A DNA stretch of 64,000 nucleotides from Asparagopsis taxiformis (lineage: Eukaryota > Rhodophyta > Florideophyceae > Bonnemaisoniales > Bonnemaisoniaceae), in the NCBI GenBank assembly GCA_030407315.1, contig JALQPE010002014.1, positions 1 to 64,000 on the forward strand, read 5' to 3'. The translations under genes and the position numbers were made by a program. The notes below the pieces were generated by a model that saw only the letters and a program-made list of their open reading frames with translations, did not search any database and was not told where the DNA came from. Positions 11,962-24,110 of the stretch are shown one piece after another (position 1 is the stretch's first letter; every line of letters starts with the position of its first letter).

Positions 11962-12400
11962 ATTGAATTGATGTGATTTGGACCGCATGATCATTTGCAT
12001 GCGGGCGTTAGGGACTATTTTAGCGATGGCTAATGTGATTGCTTCTCTGTGCCACATAATAATTCTGGTTAGCTACTTGCTGTTGCAACCTGGATTTTAA
12101 GAATCTGTCAAGGCTCTATCTTGATCTGATTGATATGATATAGATATGTTTCCTGGTTATGTAAATCGATACGATCTTCTCTTCTATTGGGTAGTATGGG
12201 CACAAAACGAACAAGATTTCGTCTAAACTCTTTTTGAAGCCCGAACCTGTATGTTTGTCGAATAGTTCGTGCTTTCCAGAAGCGAGGAGGCTTTGTGGGG
12301 ATGCTGCTGAGGAAGTCTGTGTCTTTGGGTATATACGACCGTGAAGTACCTCGGGGTAGCTTGAAAGTTATCTATCTGACCTGCAAAACCTTTTCGAGAG

Positions 12401-12610
12401 TGTAAAACAATGAACCACATGTCCGGTGTGACTTGGAGCTTACACATATGTATTTATGAGGAACGAACAGATAGGCAGGAATGAAGGCAGCGGGACTGAT
12501 CTCACAAAATTCAAAACCAAACATTAGCGAAGCTCTTTTCGTTCGCATTTCTATGTTTGTCCACAAACTAATGGCCTCTAAGTGGTCCACCTGTCAGTAT
12601 ATGACTCAAT
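12401..12610. other. left flank of element D
   Basis: Contains TGAACCACATGTCCGGTGTG (12412-12431), also found near 9459-9478 at the other side of the same duplication unit. Ends with the target site TCAAT (12606-12610). Confidence 0.5.
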
Positions 12611-13159
12611 TGTCGAAAATGATAGAATATATTAGGTATCAATATAACTTATATCGATTATACAATACACGTTACAATCACGACACGTGTGTCGAGGAGT
12701 GGTCGTCAGTATTGCAGTTCAATATACGCGATTTCTGGCAAGCCGTAAGAGGTGGGCCTTGGTGTCGGGTATATCGGTTCTCTTACCAATTGTAAGTTGA
12801 TGCAACCGTATACAGGGAGGTGCCTGTTGCGGGGTTCTAACAGACTCGTGGTCGAGCTGTAGCCTTTAGGCTACACTGTCTCCAGCCTTCAACGAAGTAG
12901 TTGGACTAGCAAAATACCTTGCTAGGATTTAGAAGATGTTGTTCTGTTGTTTTTCGTCTGTGTGTTGCTAACGTATCCTGGATGGCATCTATGATGTCTA
13001 TATGTACTAAATATGAGTACCTCTCCGTTTGAAACTACTACTAAATTATTTCTGAAACCACTCTCCTGATTTCGTGTCAGTCGCATTTTTGCGCCTCGTA
13101 ATCGTTATGAGATAATTTCAAGACATTGTTATGCATCAGTGACTGCAAAGAATTCCACA
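12611..13159 (-). repeat. element D 3' LTR
   Basis: 549 bp; in plus orientation it starts TGTCGAAAATGATAG and ends GAATTCCACA. Near-identical to 17940-18488. Confidence 0.93.
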
Positions 13160-13198
13160 CTCAGAGGTTTTTTTTTTCACAGTAGAGGCATAAATTTG

Positions 13199-15552
13199 CT
13201 AATTATCGTCTGTTTTCGATTCAACCCAGCCACTCGGTTGCAAACTGAGCTTATTTGTTACCATAAGTTTCCATAAAGAATGTGAAGAGTCAATTAAGCC
13301 CTTTGTTAGGCCGTCAGATATGTTTTCGTAACTTGGTATCCATGCCAAGTATCGGAGCTCTCCTCTCTTATGACTCTCACGTATTGGCGTGCACATCAAT
13401 TTGAAGACGTTTTCTCAAGAGTCATACTGCTTTTGGCGACGACATTGAAAACTGTTCGTGAATCCACATACGCATCCAAATCCACTTTTCGACCTATAAT
13501 GTCTGAAAGTATTTCCCTTACAACAGGCTTGATCAATCCATAAACTAATCCTTGTAATTCAGCTGCCATTACAGATCGAGCAACTCGTTTGCAAGTAGTG
13601 CTTCCATAATGAAGTATATTAGCATTGCCATTGTGATCAGAGATAACCAAAACGAATCCCAACTGGGATTTGAGCTTGTCAGCATTTGCAAATGATGCGT
13701 CTGTGAACAATGAAAGTCTAATTGATTCTATATCCAATGGAATATATTTGATACCCACTCCAGCCGTCTCCCGACACCAATTAGTAATCGTTTCCATGTC
13801 TTTGAACGTCTTTTCTGAAGGGTTACAGACGTTGGATGCCATCAATTGCACGGGAGAGCAGAGGTCAGGTCTTGTGCATGATCCAATGTATTGAATCTTT
13901 GCTCTAGTGCTTATCAGATCCTCTTGATTGGTGGGTGGCAGCATTTGTCGAAGCTTCTCTGATTGGGAAATAGTGTAAGCTCCATCCGTGTCCATTGAGA
14001 TATTACATCCATTAAAAAGCTGAGTCTCCTGGCGATAGTAGTTTGCGCGGCTTACATTGAAATCGTTTTGATTCAGCTTCCTCCTTCTCGAGGAATTCTG
14101 CTGTTCCATGCCCGAAAGATCGTCTACTTGTAAGATAGTGACACCCGTGAGTCGACTGTCATCGGTTTTGTACAATACGCATACATCTCCCTTGGATGCC
14201 TTCATTCCAAGTTTTTCAATGTGATGTGATTGGTATGTTGCAAACCAGTGCAATCCACTTTCTGGTATACCATACAACGGCTTCTTCACCAAAAGAATTT
14301 CGTTATGAGATAAATTCATCTCCTCCGGTGGCTTAATATATCATGCGTTCCAGGTTGGATTCGGATTGTATGTACGCCTGTGATATGTCCCTCACGTATG
14401 ATTTGTGATGCGGAAACATTGCAGCCGTAGCAATTGCAATCCGCTGGCCCATACGGCTCACTGTAGGTGACTTTGTTGCAATTTCCGTCGCTCCCTTATC
14501 TCTGAAGTTCTGTGCAACCAACCTTGACTTTTTGACAGTCATTCCATTGACTTCCTTCACAGTATCAACCCATCTAGATCCATATATGCGTGTACGTGGT
14601 GGTACAGAGCTCATTGGAACAATTTCAAATGTTTCTCTTGCCTGTAGTCCGTTCAATTCACTTCGTCTACTGGAAGAGAATTCTCGGTAATTGTCGCTAA
14701 TGTGGTATGCATATTGTGTGTAATTCATATCACACCAGGTTTCTCTGTTCTCAGAGCTGTTAGCAGACTTCACTACGTTTGATCGGAATATCTTACGTCC
14801 ATGAGGTAGCTGGACAACAACTGTCCGTCCTGATATATGAACGAGGGGATATGGCCCTTCCCATTTCTTTGTACCTTGGCGGTACACAAGAACGGGAGCT
14901 CCAGAGGGAAGAAGAGACAGCTGTTCTTCTTGTTCCTGAGCTTTTGGACTACTGGGGTGCCTTAGGGCAAATGCGATACGCCTCTTAGACTGCTCCTTCA
15001 GTACAGCATCCATTGCTAAATCCAGTGTCTTAGCTCTTTGGATCTGTGTGTCGGCCGGTGTACGTCGCGGAGGTCTCGGAAGTGTACCATACACCAGAAC
15101 AGTGGGGCACAGGCCCTCTGGTCCAATTGTATCATTAACAGCTTTAACTGCTAGTTGCAGACATTCAGTATCATTCTCAGAACGTGGTAAAGCATCCCTT
15201 ATCTTGTTGTAAGCTGCACGGAGAGGTGCATGGTACCTTTCAACGTGGGACATTGTGTTTGGGCATTCGATTGGTGCTTCGAGTATCGAAATTCCATCTG
15301 CATCGGCGGAGTCGCGAAAGTGTTTCGCAACAAAGTTAGATCCCTGGTCAATCCGCAAGTAGTCGGGTGGTCCAAGGTAAACACGGGACCAGCAGCGCAG
15401 TAAAGATTTCCACGTCTCTTCTGCTGTGTTATTCCTCATGAAGGTTGCTGCTGTATAGTGAGTGGCTTCATCTACAGCATGGAGCACATTTTTCCCTGCT
15501 AACATCATGATATCAATTGCAACGATGTGATTAAATCGTAGATCATTAGAAC
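13199..15552 (-). pseudogene. element D integrase - reverse transcriptase - RNase H
   Basis: Three minus-strand blocks in different frames. Block 15508-14333 (frame open to about 15552) has the integrase DDE residues: the Asp of VAIDIM, the Asp of RIDQGSNF and the Glu of SHVERYH; it then runs into the reverse transcriptase start (SRWVDTVKEV..., VRDISQAY with the first catalytic Asp). Block 14319-13396 carries the rest: LYGIPESGLHW, ILQVDDLSG with the catalytic Asp pair, and the RNase H Asp in FTDASFAN. Block 13399-13199 (GELRYLAWIPSYENISDGLTK) is the usual copia C-terminus. Single-base shifts lie near 15545, 14325 and 13400. The enzyme residues are kept but no continuous protein can be made. 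Confidence 0.88.
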
Positions 15553-16269
15553 CACGGATATTTTGAAGCGTCGTGGCTTGGATGAAAACCTTTTGCAGGT
15601 ATTACACATGTTGGTTATCTGCTCGATGCTTTTCCTAACTTCTGCTGTGAACTCATTCGGATTGGCATTGCGAAGTAGTTTTCCAAGAGCAGTGACCGTA
15701 GGGTGACCAAAAACACGATGTAGTCTTCGAAGTTCCTTTTCAGTGTATAATGCATAGGATGTATCCTTCGGACTCCACTTGTGTTTGAGGAAATCATTCT
15801 CAAAAGTCAAGCTCTGTATGTTATGTTTGAATGAGATAGTTTTGTCTTGTATGCTTATGTCCAGTCCATTCTCTATCATGTCTTTGAGCGAGAGAAGTGT
15901 AGGGCAGTTGTCACGCAGTATTTTGAATTTGACATCAATGATAATGTTCAGATCAGCAAATGGAATGGGAACTATTGCAGTTCCAATGACGGTAGTAGAA
16001 CCACCTATTCCAACAATGCTATGCCTGTCAGAGTAGTCTATCCGCATAGGGACCATAAATTCAGAACAATAGGCGCGGTACTGGTTTAGACACATTGCTG
16101 ATCTTCTGTTTGCACCAGTATCCAATATGACACCCTTAAAATTGGAATCTGATTCGCCTGCGAGTAGCAAAGCGTGCATCTCGTCCATTCGATAAGCTAG
16201 GTCAGATTGAAATGTCCTGCAAGATATTCCGTGAAGGAATGACTTGTTTGCAAGATATATTTCATGCAT
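15505..16269 (-). CDS. element D protease and integrase zinc domain
   Basis: The frame is open 16269-15505 and overlaps the end of gag by 73 bases in the -1 frame, so gag-pol fusion by -1 frameshifting is likely. The aspartic protease active site reads VILDTGANRRS. The GAG-pre-integrase/HHCC zinc segment lies near the C-terminus (ELRRLHRVFGHPTVTALG, then CNTC). The frame then stops early because of a one-base shift near 15545, so in this copy the protease is separated from the rest of pol. Confidence 0.82.
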   Translation of the reverse strand: MHEIYLANKSFLHGISCRTFQSDLAYRMDEMHALLLAGESDSNFKGVILDTGANRRSAMCLNQYRAYCSEFMVPMRIDYSDRHSIVGIGGSTTVIGTAIVPIPFADLNIIIDVKFKILRDNCPTLLSLKDMIENGLDISIQDKTISFKHNIQSLTFENDFLKHKWSPKDTSYALYTEKELRRLHRVFGHPTVTALGKLLRNANPNEFTAEVRKSIEQITNMCNTCKRFSSKPRRFKISVVLMIYDLITSLQLIS

Positions 16270-17882
16270 ATGACCAATATCTCGTCACTTGTTTCATCAA
16301 TGATATTAGCTTCAGACTCGCTGCTATCGCTGTCTGAGTCGACATCATCTGATATAGACATGTATAATGCTTGGATCTCATCAATATCTTCCACAGTAAA
16401 TAATACTGATGGCTTTTTCTTCTTGATATCATTCAAAGCTTTCATAACATCTTCGGATGGGTGATGGTCACGCGCACGGTGTGGCTTTCCACATACCCAA
16501 CAGCCTTTGATTGATGCAAGTGATGTTCTTGAATTGTTCTTATTTCTCTTGAAAGAGGATCCCTTCAGGCTCTTACGAGCTTGTCCGCCATATCTATTTC
16601 CAAGACCATAATTGATTTCATCACGACCTTCGTGGATGCAATTTGCGCCTGCTGACTTCGGCTCGGATGAAAGCAGAGTTGCAATACGTTGCATAGCTTC
16701 TTGTGCAGTTTTAGGTATCTTTTCGATGAGAGAGCGGCGCAAATGTGGTAGATCAGCTGCAATTAGAAGCTGATCGCGAAGAAAACGGGGGTCGTGGTAA
16801 GAGCGATGTAATTGGTGCTGGATCTTAGTTAGCTGGTCAGTTACATTGCGAAATACCTCAAGTTCACTCTTCTCCGGTTCTTTTTCCATTGATCGGAGCA
16901 GTGATGGACGCTGCCATGACTGTAGCAAGCGGTATCTCTGTTCTTCACTCGTGTACCAAGCTCTAAATTCATCAACAAGTTCCGGATACCTTAAGAATTT
17001 CTTTGCGTAGTTCCTTGTGTAATGTGAGAATGCAGACCCTGTAAGCATTATTGGGAATCCTTTGGACATGTCTTCTTCACTCAAATCGCATAGAGCTGCG
17101 AGTGTTTCGTACTGTTCTATAGCTCCATCGAAATCATCCGTAAAAGATCCTGCAAACTTAGTACGATGAGCGTAAGCTTTCATCAATGAATCAATTCCAT
17201 TTCGATTTTTGCCATTCTTTCCTTCATTTGCAAGGGATCCACTAGAATTACTCCCCTTTCCATAAGTTGGTTCAGTATCCGATAAGGAAACGATATTTTT
17301 CAAAGTGACAGGCTTCTCATTTGATGCAGGTAATGTATTTCTATTAACATTCGTCTTATCATCTCCATCCTGCACACTGGTCTCTCCCAGCTCTCTTGAG
17401 CAGTCGATTTCATCCTTCAGTACCTTTGGTGGACTAGATCCATGGAACGGAATGAAATGTTCTGCCAGTAAACAATTTCGCAGAGTTTTCCACCTTGCTA
17501 AGCCCCTCTTTTGTTCCACAAATACTCCATTTCTCTGAGGAATCGAGACCAAGCGACGTGCTGAGCGGCTGTCATTACTTTGATTGAGCTCTCACGAAAA
17601 GTACAAGTGAATTCAAGCCATAGTTCCTTCCCTGTGACGTTTGCTTTCTTCAAAATTCCAGCATTTCTGCAGAGTATATTTTCACATCATAGGCATATGC
17701 TATTTTATCCTCTGTAGATGCATTATCTTTGGTGGGTTCGGGTCACCCAAACCGATATCATCATTACCAGTACCGTTATAGGCAATATTCTCGTCCATCA
17801 TCTCTTGCTCATATTGGAGGTTTGCTGCCTGGCCGATTGTCATCTGATTTATGTTCTCCGGTTCATCCTCGGCACTCGCCAT
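16197..17882 (-). pseudogene. element D gag
   Basis: The start is ATG 17882 (MASAEDEPENINQMTIG), open for 60 codons. One or two frame changes between 17700 and 17550 lead into the long frame 17552-16197. That part is rich in charged residues, has a typical gag helical region (SWQRPSLLRSMEKEP, LRDQLLIAADLPHLRRSL) and one zinc-binding motif CWVCGKPHRARDHH, which has His where the fourth Cys is usual. An acidic Ser/Asp tail follows. Nucleic-acid-binding coat protein of the element by position and motif. Confidence 0.75.
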
Positions 17883-17939
17883 ATTTTCGGGTTATATCTA
17901 TCCAAGACTTGTTGCAGCTGCTTCCGGGACAGTTATAAC

Positions 17940-18488
17940 TGTCGAAAATGATAGAATATATTAGGTATCAATATAACCTTATATCGATTATACAATACAC
18001 GTTACAATCACGACACGTGTGTCGAGGAGTGGTCGTCAGTATTGCAGTTCAATATACGCGATTTCTGGCAAGCCGTAAGAGGTGGGCCTTGGTGTCGGGT
18101 ATATCGGTTCTCTTACCAATTGTAAGTTGATGCAACCGTATACAGGGAGGTGCCTGTTGCGGGGTTCTAACAGACTCGTGGTCGAGCTGTAGCCTTTAGG
18201 CTACACTGTCTCCAGCCTTCAACGAAGTAGTTGGACTAGCAAAATACCTTGCTAGGATTTAGAAGATGTTGTTCTGTTTTTTTCGTCTGTGTGTTGCTAA
18301 CGTATCCTGGATGGCATCTATGATGTCTATATGTACTAAATATGAGTACCTCTCCGTTTGAAACTACTACTAAATTATTTCTGAAACCACTCTCCTGATT
18401 TCGTGTCAGTCGCATTTTTGCGCCTCGTAATCGTTATGAGATAATTTCAAGACATTGTTATGCATCAGTGACTGCAAAGAATTCCACA
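17940..18488 (-). repeat. element D 5' LTR
   Basis: 549 bp, same ends as the 3' LTR. Differs by one extra C (ATAACCTTA) and one missing base in the TTGTTTTTT run, hence equal length. Confidence 0.93.
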
Positions 18489-18552
18489 TCAATGCACGCC
18501 ACTGTCATTGGGTAGTGGGTGGCCGAAGTGCTCGCCTCGGATCTCACCTCGG

Positions 18553-19503
18553 TTGTTTCTGTAATAGCTAATCGGTAGCTGCTGCATGGCTGTGAAAGAC
18601 AAGATCACTCTTCGCATTCGGACCTGTGCACGCAGAGCATTCGCTGAATACGTTTATCGTGAGTTGAAACAACTTGTCGATCAGCCAACCACCCCGATTA
18701 CTCAATAGAATGTAAACAGCGCTGAAATCCATCGGCCGTCCAATGTTCTTGCCTGCATCATCCGCCAATCCGACACCAAGCCATGACATGAACGCTATAG
18801 AGCTGGTTCTGGTATCAACGATTGTTCACACAGCACAAGGCAACGGCTCACATAGTCCAGACCAATCAACAACGAGTAATCACATACCGCCCACAACTTT
18901 CTAACTCCAGTTCCATCAGGCAAAGTCCCACAATGCCCACATATCAAGTATGTAGTCGCCCATCGATCACACCTGACACTTTGGTGCACTACATATCAGC
19001 ACACCCGCCGATAACAAAAACCCTCTCACATGCGTTTTTCTGACACCGAAAAGGAGCCTCCCAGCAGTGACTAACGCGCAGACGAGTGCCGTCGAGTTCA
19101 TCTGGGTCACGAAACGCAGTGAGCTTGCAGCAGTTCGGAAGCAGTGCATGGTCAGGAATGACCGAGACGACCCGACGTGCTCATGGCGGTTCGGACAGAG
19201 GGGATGACGGCTCCTGTGTGGAAGGCGCGAGTGTTGATCGGTTTGGAGAATTGTTAGTTATCAAGTGTTTCTGAACCGGCCCTTTCTACCCGTCGGTGCG
19301 TGCATCGTGCATCTGTAGTGGTAAGGAGCTGGTGGAACGGCGCACATTGTGTTGGAACGGTTCCGGTCGGTGGACTGGCGGGTTGGGAGCCCGAGCGTGC
19401 GTTGCGGCAGCGGGCGGATGTACCAACTACAAAACAGCAAACCTGTTGAAAAACTTTTGGAATATATTTGAAAAATCTGGTCTCTGCTGCAATTATTTTC
19501 GTA
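18553..19503 (+). repeat. dispersed repeat A, copy 2 (target of Cop-1)
   Basis: Second copy of 3670-4735. It is cut at TCGTA (19499-19503) by Cop-1 and resumes with TCGTAAAGCA at 24320. Small indels relative to copy 1 (for example a missing base in CTTTCTAACTCC) are scattered and not in multiples of three, which argues against coding. Confidence 0.8.
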
Positions 19504-19660
19504 TGTCAGGATGCTAACTCCTGAAGCAAAGCAATCTACCACAGTGTCAGCGCAAAGCGGACGTGGCAACTGAAGCCACCGACAGTAGCAATAGAAATGT
19601 ATATAGTTTAACATAGGATCCAAAGTAAACGAGGAGGCATCGGACTCTGACGATCTAACA
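19504..19660 (+). repeat. Cop-1 5' LTR (157 bp)
   Basis: TGTCAGGATGCTAACTCC...GACGATCTAACA. It lacks 51 bases found in the 3' LTR between two copies of TCAGGATGCTAACT, as expected from a short-repeat deletion, and one A of ACCAACAG. Confidence 0.9.
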
Positions 19661-19678
19661 GGTTATCGGCCCTTTCTC
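19661..19678 (+). other. Cop-1 primer binding site, half-tRNA type
   Basis: GGTTATCGGCCC directly follows the LTR. Drosophila copia primes from an internal cut of initiator tRNA-Met, with a primer site containing GGTTATGGGCCC (established knowledge). The match here is 11 of 12. Confidence 0.55.
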
Positions 19679-19710
19679 TATCACCCTGCGCACCGATCCA
19701 ACGCCCCAAA

Positions 19711-20560
19711 ATGAATTCCTTCTCGCTCCAAACACTCCAACCGCAAAACGCGTCATACTGGCATCGCAATTTGCAAGCCATAACCCACGACTTGAAGCTC
19801 GAACACTTCCTCGAAGCAACCACAACTGCACCACAGGACCCAGCAGAATTCACAGAATTCAAACGCCAGCAAGAAGACTCACGCACATCATCCTTTCCAG
19901 TCTCCCCCAAGCCATTATCGATCAATTGACTGACGAACACCTCCAGCTCCCGCCATTCCTCCTAACCAACCACATCCTCAACCAAGTTAATGAACTCACA
20001 TCTATCGACCACAGCATACTCGACTCAAACGCACGCAGCATAACGCTCCTTAATATCAACACCGTCGACGAGTTCCTGGCGCACACCCAATGCGCATCAC
20101 CATGCGCCGTAACACCAAACGCGAAATTCCCCGCATAAACGAAGAGGAAACAACACTCCAATACATGATCCAAGGCATTCAGAACAATCCCGAACTACAG
20201 ACGACACACGAAATTATGATACAAACTCCTCCCGCCACCATCGCAGAATTCAACCTACGCATCAAACGTGCCACAAACAGCATCCGAGCACGCAAGCTCA
20301 ACAACAACCCCATGACTCTATACTCCCTCCATAACCACCACCACACACAACAATCTCGTCAGCATTACACGAACCCAAGAAACAAAAACTCCACCAAGAC
20401 ATGGCATTCCCGAGCAATTCGTAACAACCCGTCACCTCGCTATGGACAAAAATGGTGCAACTACCACAAATCCCATACCCCATACCACACGACAGAGATG
20501 TCGTGCTCAACGCGCGTCGTCCAGCAACAAAGCACACGAAGTGGTAACATACCCTCATGA
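19711..20560 (+). pseudogene. Cop-1 gag
   Basis: ATG 19711 (MNSFSLQTLQPQNASYW), then frame changes near 19900 and 20090 into the frame 20090-20560. The pieces are co-linear and have the helical, Gln/Asn/Thr-rich composition of copia gag (QLTDEHLQLPPFLLTNHILN). Near 20451-20505 WCNYHKSHTPYHTTEMSC gives the C-x2-H-type zinc knuckle variant of copia-like gag. No protease or RT motif in this part. Broken by at least two single-base shifts. Confidence 0.7.
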
Positions 20561-20579
20561 TACCCAACAGGAACACGCC

Positions 20580-21476
20580 CCCTCCTTCCCAACCTATGAG
20601 GACGACGTAAGCATATCTGAAGCCGAACGTAAGTTAATCGTACTCGACTCAGGGGCAGACCCCTCGCACTTCAACACTCCACAACACGGAATGAAACCGG
20701 TAAGTCACGCACAATTCACAAAGACAGCAGCTAACAATAGGCACACGATAACACACTCTGGAAATACAAAGATCAAGACACCAACATTGACGCTCAACAT
20801 CAGTAACGCTGTTGTGACTCCAGAGCTCACACACAACCTCGTATCCGTACATACACTTGCATCGAACCATGGACCTGTCACTTTCACTCCTCAACACGCC
20901 TTTATCACTCCAAGGCACACAAAAGAACACCACAAAATAGCGACAAGAAAACAAGGACTCTACATCGTCCACAATAAACCAATACCCTTACGCCATACCC
21001 CATTGTCGTGCTTCAACACTCACTCATCATCGAGTCGGACACAACCCACCACGTCTCGCTCCCACTCGACCAGCACACACACACGGAAGCCCCGTGCACC
21101 ACAAAGCACACACCCAGATGCACCGTCACAAAATACGCGATCCAAGCGAGCAAAGATCCCATGGGATAGACCATGGCGGACAACAAACAACGGAACGCCT
21201 AAATCAAATACCAAAGCTCAGAAAAACAAACCACAAACACACAAAATACAACAAATCGAGCTGAAACGCGAAAAAGTGACTCTTATAATGCCCCAGAAAG
21301 CACTTCAGCCCGCACAACGAACACCCCACACTCGAACACAAACAACAAGAAAGCAGAACAAAACGAAACCACGACGCCCCCACCAATATTCACCACACGA
21401 CGTACGAACACTATCAACAATGAACATCGCCTCAAAAACGCACTGCCCCGGCCACCAAGAACACGCAACCCTCTAA
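20580..21476 (+). pseudogene. Cop-1 protease region
   Basis: Open frame from about 20442 to 21476. The aspartic protease active site is LIVLDSGADPSHF near 20632-20670, followed by the flap-like NNRHTITHSGNTKI and the NLVSVHTLA strand typical of copia proteases. A long basic, low-complexity Pro/Thr/Lys linker follows. A frameshift near 21480 separates it from integrase. Confidence 0.78.
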
Positions 21477-21490
21477 CAATCCAACCAGCA

Positions 21491-22540
21491 GTGGATCAAT
21501 ATCCCTTGTCTCACGACCTGCACATCAAATTAGGGCACGTCAATCCACCAACCATGCGTAAAATGTGCAAACACCAAATGCTACCTGCTCTCTCTCCTTA
21601 CAATAACAAATCCTTTGAAGACTTCACATGCAGCGCATGTGCGCTAGCTAAAACCAAAAGCGCACCTCACAAGCCAACCGTACACAACCACCACATTGGA
21701 GACCACATTTCCTCCGACGTATGTGGCCCACTACCTACCACATCTACACATGGCAACCGGTACTTTGTGACATTCATAGACACAAAGACGAGATATATCA
21801 CAGTGCACTGCATACCGAATAGAACACTCATACCACAGCTCGTCATAGAACACATGGAATACGTTCACACCAGTCAAGGAAAATATCCGCGATTCTTTAG
21901 ATCCGACAACGCCAAAGAATACACAGGCACGTCATTGCAGGATCAATTGCGGTCTCGAGGAATCAAACACATAACAACAATTCCCCACACCCCGCAGCAG
22001 AACAGCATTGCAGAAAGAGTTAACAAACACTAATGGACGCGGTCCGAGCCAGTCTAACCCACAGCAGCATGGACGACAAACATTGGGAAGACGCACTCAT
22101 GGACTCTGTATTCAAACGCAACCTAACTCTGCACTCCGTCACCAACAAAATCCCTCACACAGAATGGCACCAAATGATCCCTAACGTCCAACGCCTATAC
22201 GCATTTGGCCAACTAGGCCACGTACCCATACTAGCTCCTAAATCAAAACTGGAAGACCGAGCTACACTTGTACGATACATCGCAGGCATAACACCAGATA
22301 CAATACTTGTCAGAGACACTGCGACACAGAAATACTCAAGAATCTCCGCGCTTGACTTCCACCCTTACACCACCAGATCAGACCCAACGGCCACAACAAA
22401 TATGGTCTTCCACACAAAACAACCGAAAGCACAACAAACACCAACACAGATCACAAGTAAAACACCAGCCCCCAAAACTCATCGAGCCGCTCGAAAATAC
22501 CCTGACGCTGATGAATGGGCACTGGCGCACAACGAAGAGC
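21491..22540 (+). pseudogene. Cop-1 integrase
   Basis: The HHCC zinc segment reads DLHIKLGHVNPP...CSACALAKTK. Catalytic core: first Asp in SSDVCGPLP, second in RSDNAKEYTG, Glu in IAERVNK. A one-base frame change at about 22030 follows the Glu (NKH stop against NKHLMDA), so the C-terminal integrase half (KHWEDALMDS..., QLGHVPI) is in the next frame. All three catalytic acids are kept. Confidence 0.82.
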
Positions 22541-24104
22541 TTTCAAAAATAGACACAATGGAGGCCATCAAATGGCTACCCAACGCACACATTCCTCGAA
22601 ACGCAAGACCACTCCCGCTCACGATGACATATCGCTATAAACGCGACCCCAACGGCGATATAACAGAACGAAAAGCACGCTGTGCTGTACGCGGCGACTT
22701 GATGCTACCCGGTGTCCACTATGACCCAAACCACACATCAACGTTCGCTGCGGACAAGACAACAATACGCATTATACTCGGTCACGCAGCAGCACATAAC
22801 TTCCCTACGGAACACCTTGATATTTCTTCCGCATTTCTCCATGAACCGTTCCAACACACGCAACCAGTATACATCCAACAGCACCCACTCTTTGACGGAA
22901 CGTACAAACATCCCGAAACTGCTGGCGAACTAAAAGGAAATTTGTATGGAACCCGTCAAGCTGGCAAATATTTTGCGACGGAGCACGGAATTTCCTTCTA
23001 CACAACGGATACAAGCAAATGAAATCCGACCCCTGCCTATTCACCAAAATGAGTGGCCCACACCAAACTATCATCGCAATCACAATCGATGACTTCCTCG
23101 TATGTGCGTCTTCAACAAAACTGATCGACGAACTGTACCACACATTATCCAAAAAGTACTCTGTCAAACGGCTTGGAAAGCCCACCAAATATCTCAATTG
23201 GAAAATAACATACAATGAACACGGCACTCACATATCGCAGCCACACGTGGCACGCTCTATCATAACAAAAGCAAACATGGACAATGCCAAACCTATTGAA
23301 TCCCTTTACTCTGACGGAATTGATCTCTCGCCACCCGCGGAATCCGACCAAATTGACCCATCCATTGCTACACATTACAGAGAAACAGTCGGCGAGCTTC
23401 GGTATCTCACAGACTCAACGCGACCCGACTTGCAATTCTATACAAATTGCCTCGCACGAGCCAACCATAAGCCTACAATACGACACTGGAAACTACTAAA
23501 ACGCCTCGTACGATATCTCATCCACACACCCAACCAAGGTATATCATTCCCCAACTTCACAACCCCAGCCACAATCATTGCGTACACAGACGCCGACTTT
23601 GCCAATGACAAGACAACCCGCAAATCCATATCAGGATCAGTCCACACACTTCATAACGCCCCTATTCACTGGACCTCACAACGCCAATCGCTAGTAGCAC
23701 TCAGCACGTGTGAAGCCGAAACAATCGCCGCCTCAGAAACCACCAGACAAACAAACTGGATTGGTAACATGTTGAAGGAACTGGAAATTATACCAAAACA
23801 TCAAGCCATACTAACATTCACTGACTCACAGTCCACGATGGCAATTGCAACTAACTCAGCACCAACCAAACGAAGAAAATTTATAGACATCCGCTTCCAC
23901 CACCTACAAGACAACATCCAATCCGGCAACATCGAGCTACATTACCTACCCTCGGAAGAGATGTTAGCAGACATATTCACAAAACCAATAACTAAGAAAA
24001 CACTCTCCAAGCTCACAACCATTCTCCGCATAACAGCGGCACCCGTCCACAATAATAACAACCTCACCGCCAAATCGACCTCACTCGCTGCCCCTTGGCG
24101 ACAG
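22541..24104 (+). pseudogene. Cop-1 reverse transcriptase - RNase H
   Basis: RT begins around PDADEWALAHNEEL. The first catalytic Asp is in HLDISSAFLHEPF. A frame change at about 23020 falls before the second motif AITIDDFLV, which keeps both Asp. RNase H follows with YTDADFAN, the Glu in TCEAETIAA and the Asp in FTDSQSTMA. The C-terminus LPSEEMLADIFTKPI is the usual copia end. Apart from the frame change the enzyme motifs are intact. Confidence 0.85.
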
Positions 24105-24110
24105 GGGGGC

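Larger units (their letters stand above)
10081..12400 (+). repeat. segmental duplication unit A, right part (with G1)
   Basis: Corresponds to 25690-27890 in the same orientation, including about 900 bases upstream of the gene (CTGACGGAAAGGAC, CAATGCCCGAAACAATA), the gene itself and about 400 bases downstream (ACAAAACGAACAAGATTTCG, CTGCAAAACCTTTTCGAG). Identity is highest in the gene. Confidence 0.8.
12611..18488 (-). mobile_element. copia-like LTR retrotransposon D, complete insertion, TSD TCAAT
   Basis: A 5878-bp element bounded by two 549-bp LTRs and flanked by TCAAT on both sides (12606-12610 and 18489-18493). Genes are on the minus strand in the order gag, protease, integrase, reverse transcriptase, RNase H, which is the Ty1/copia order. 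The polypurine tract on the minus strand (GTGAAAAAAAAAACCTCTGAG, plus 13160-13180) adjoins the 3' LTR. LTRs differ only by a few single-base changes, so insertion is recent, yet the ORFs carry five or more frameshifts. Confidence 0.93.
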
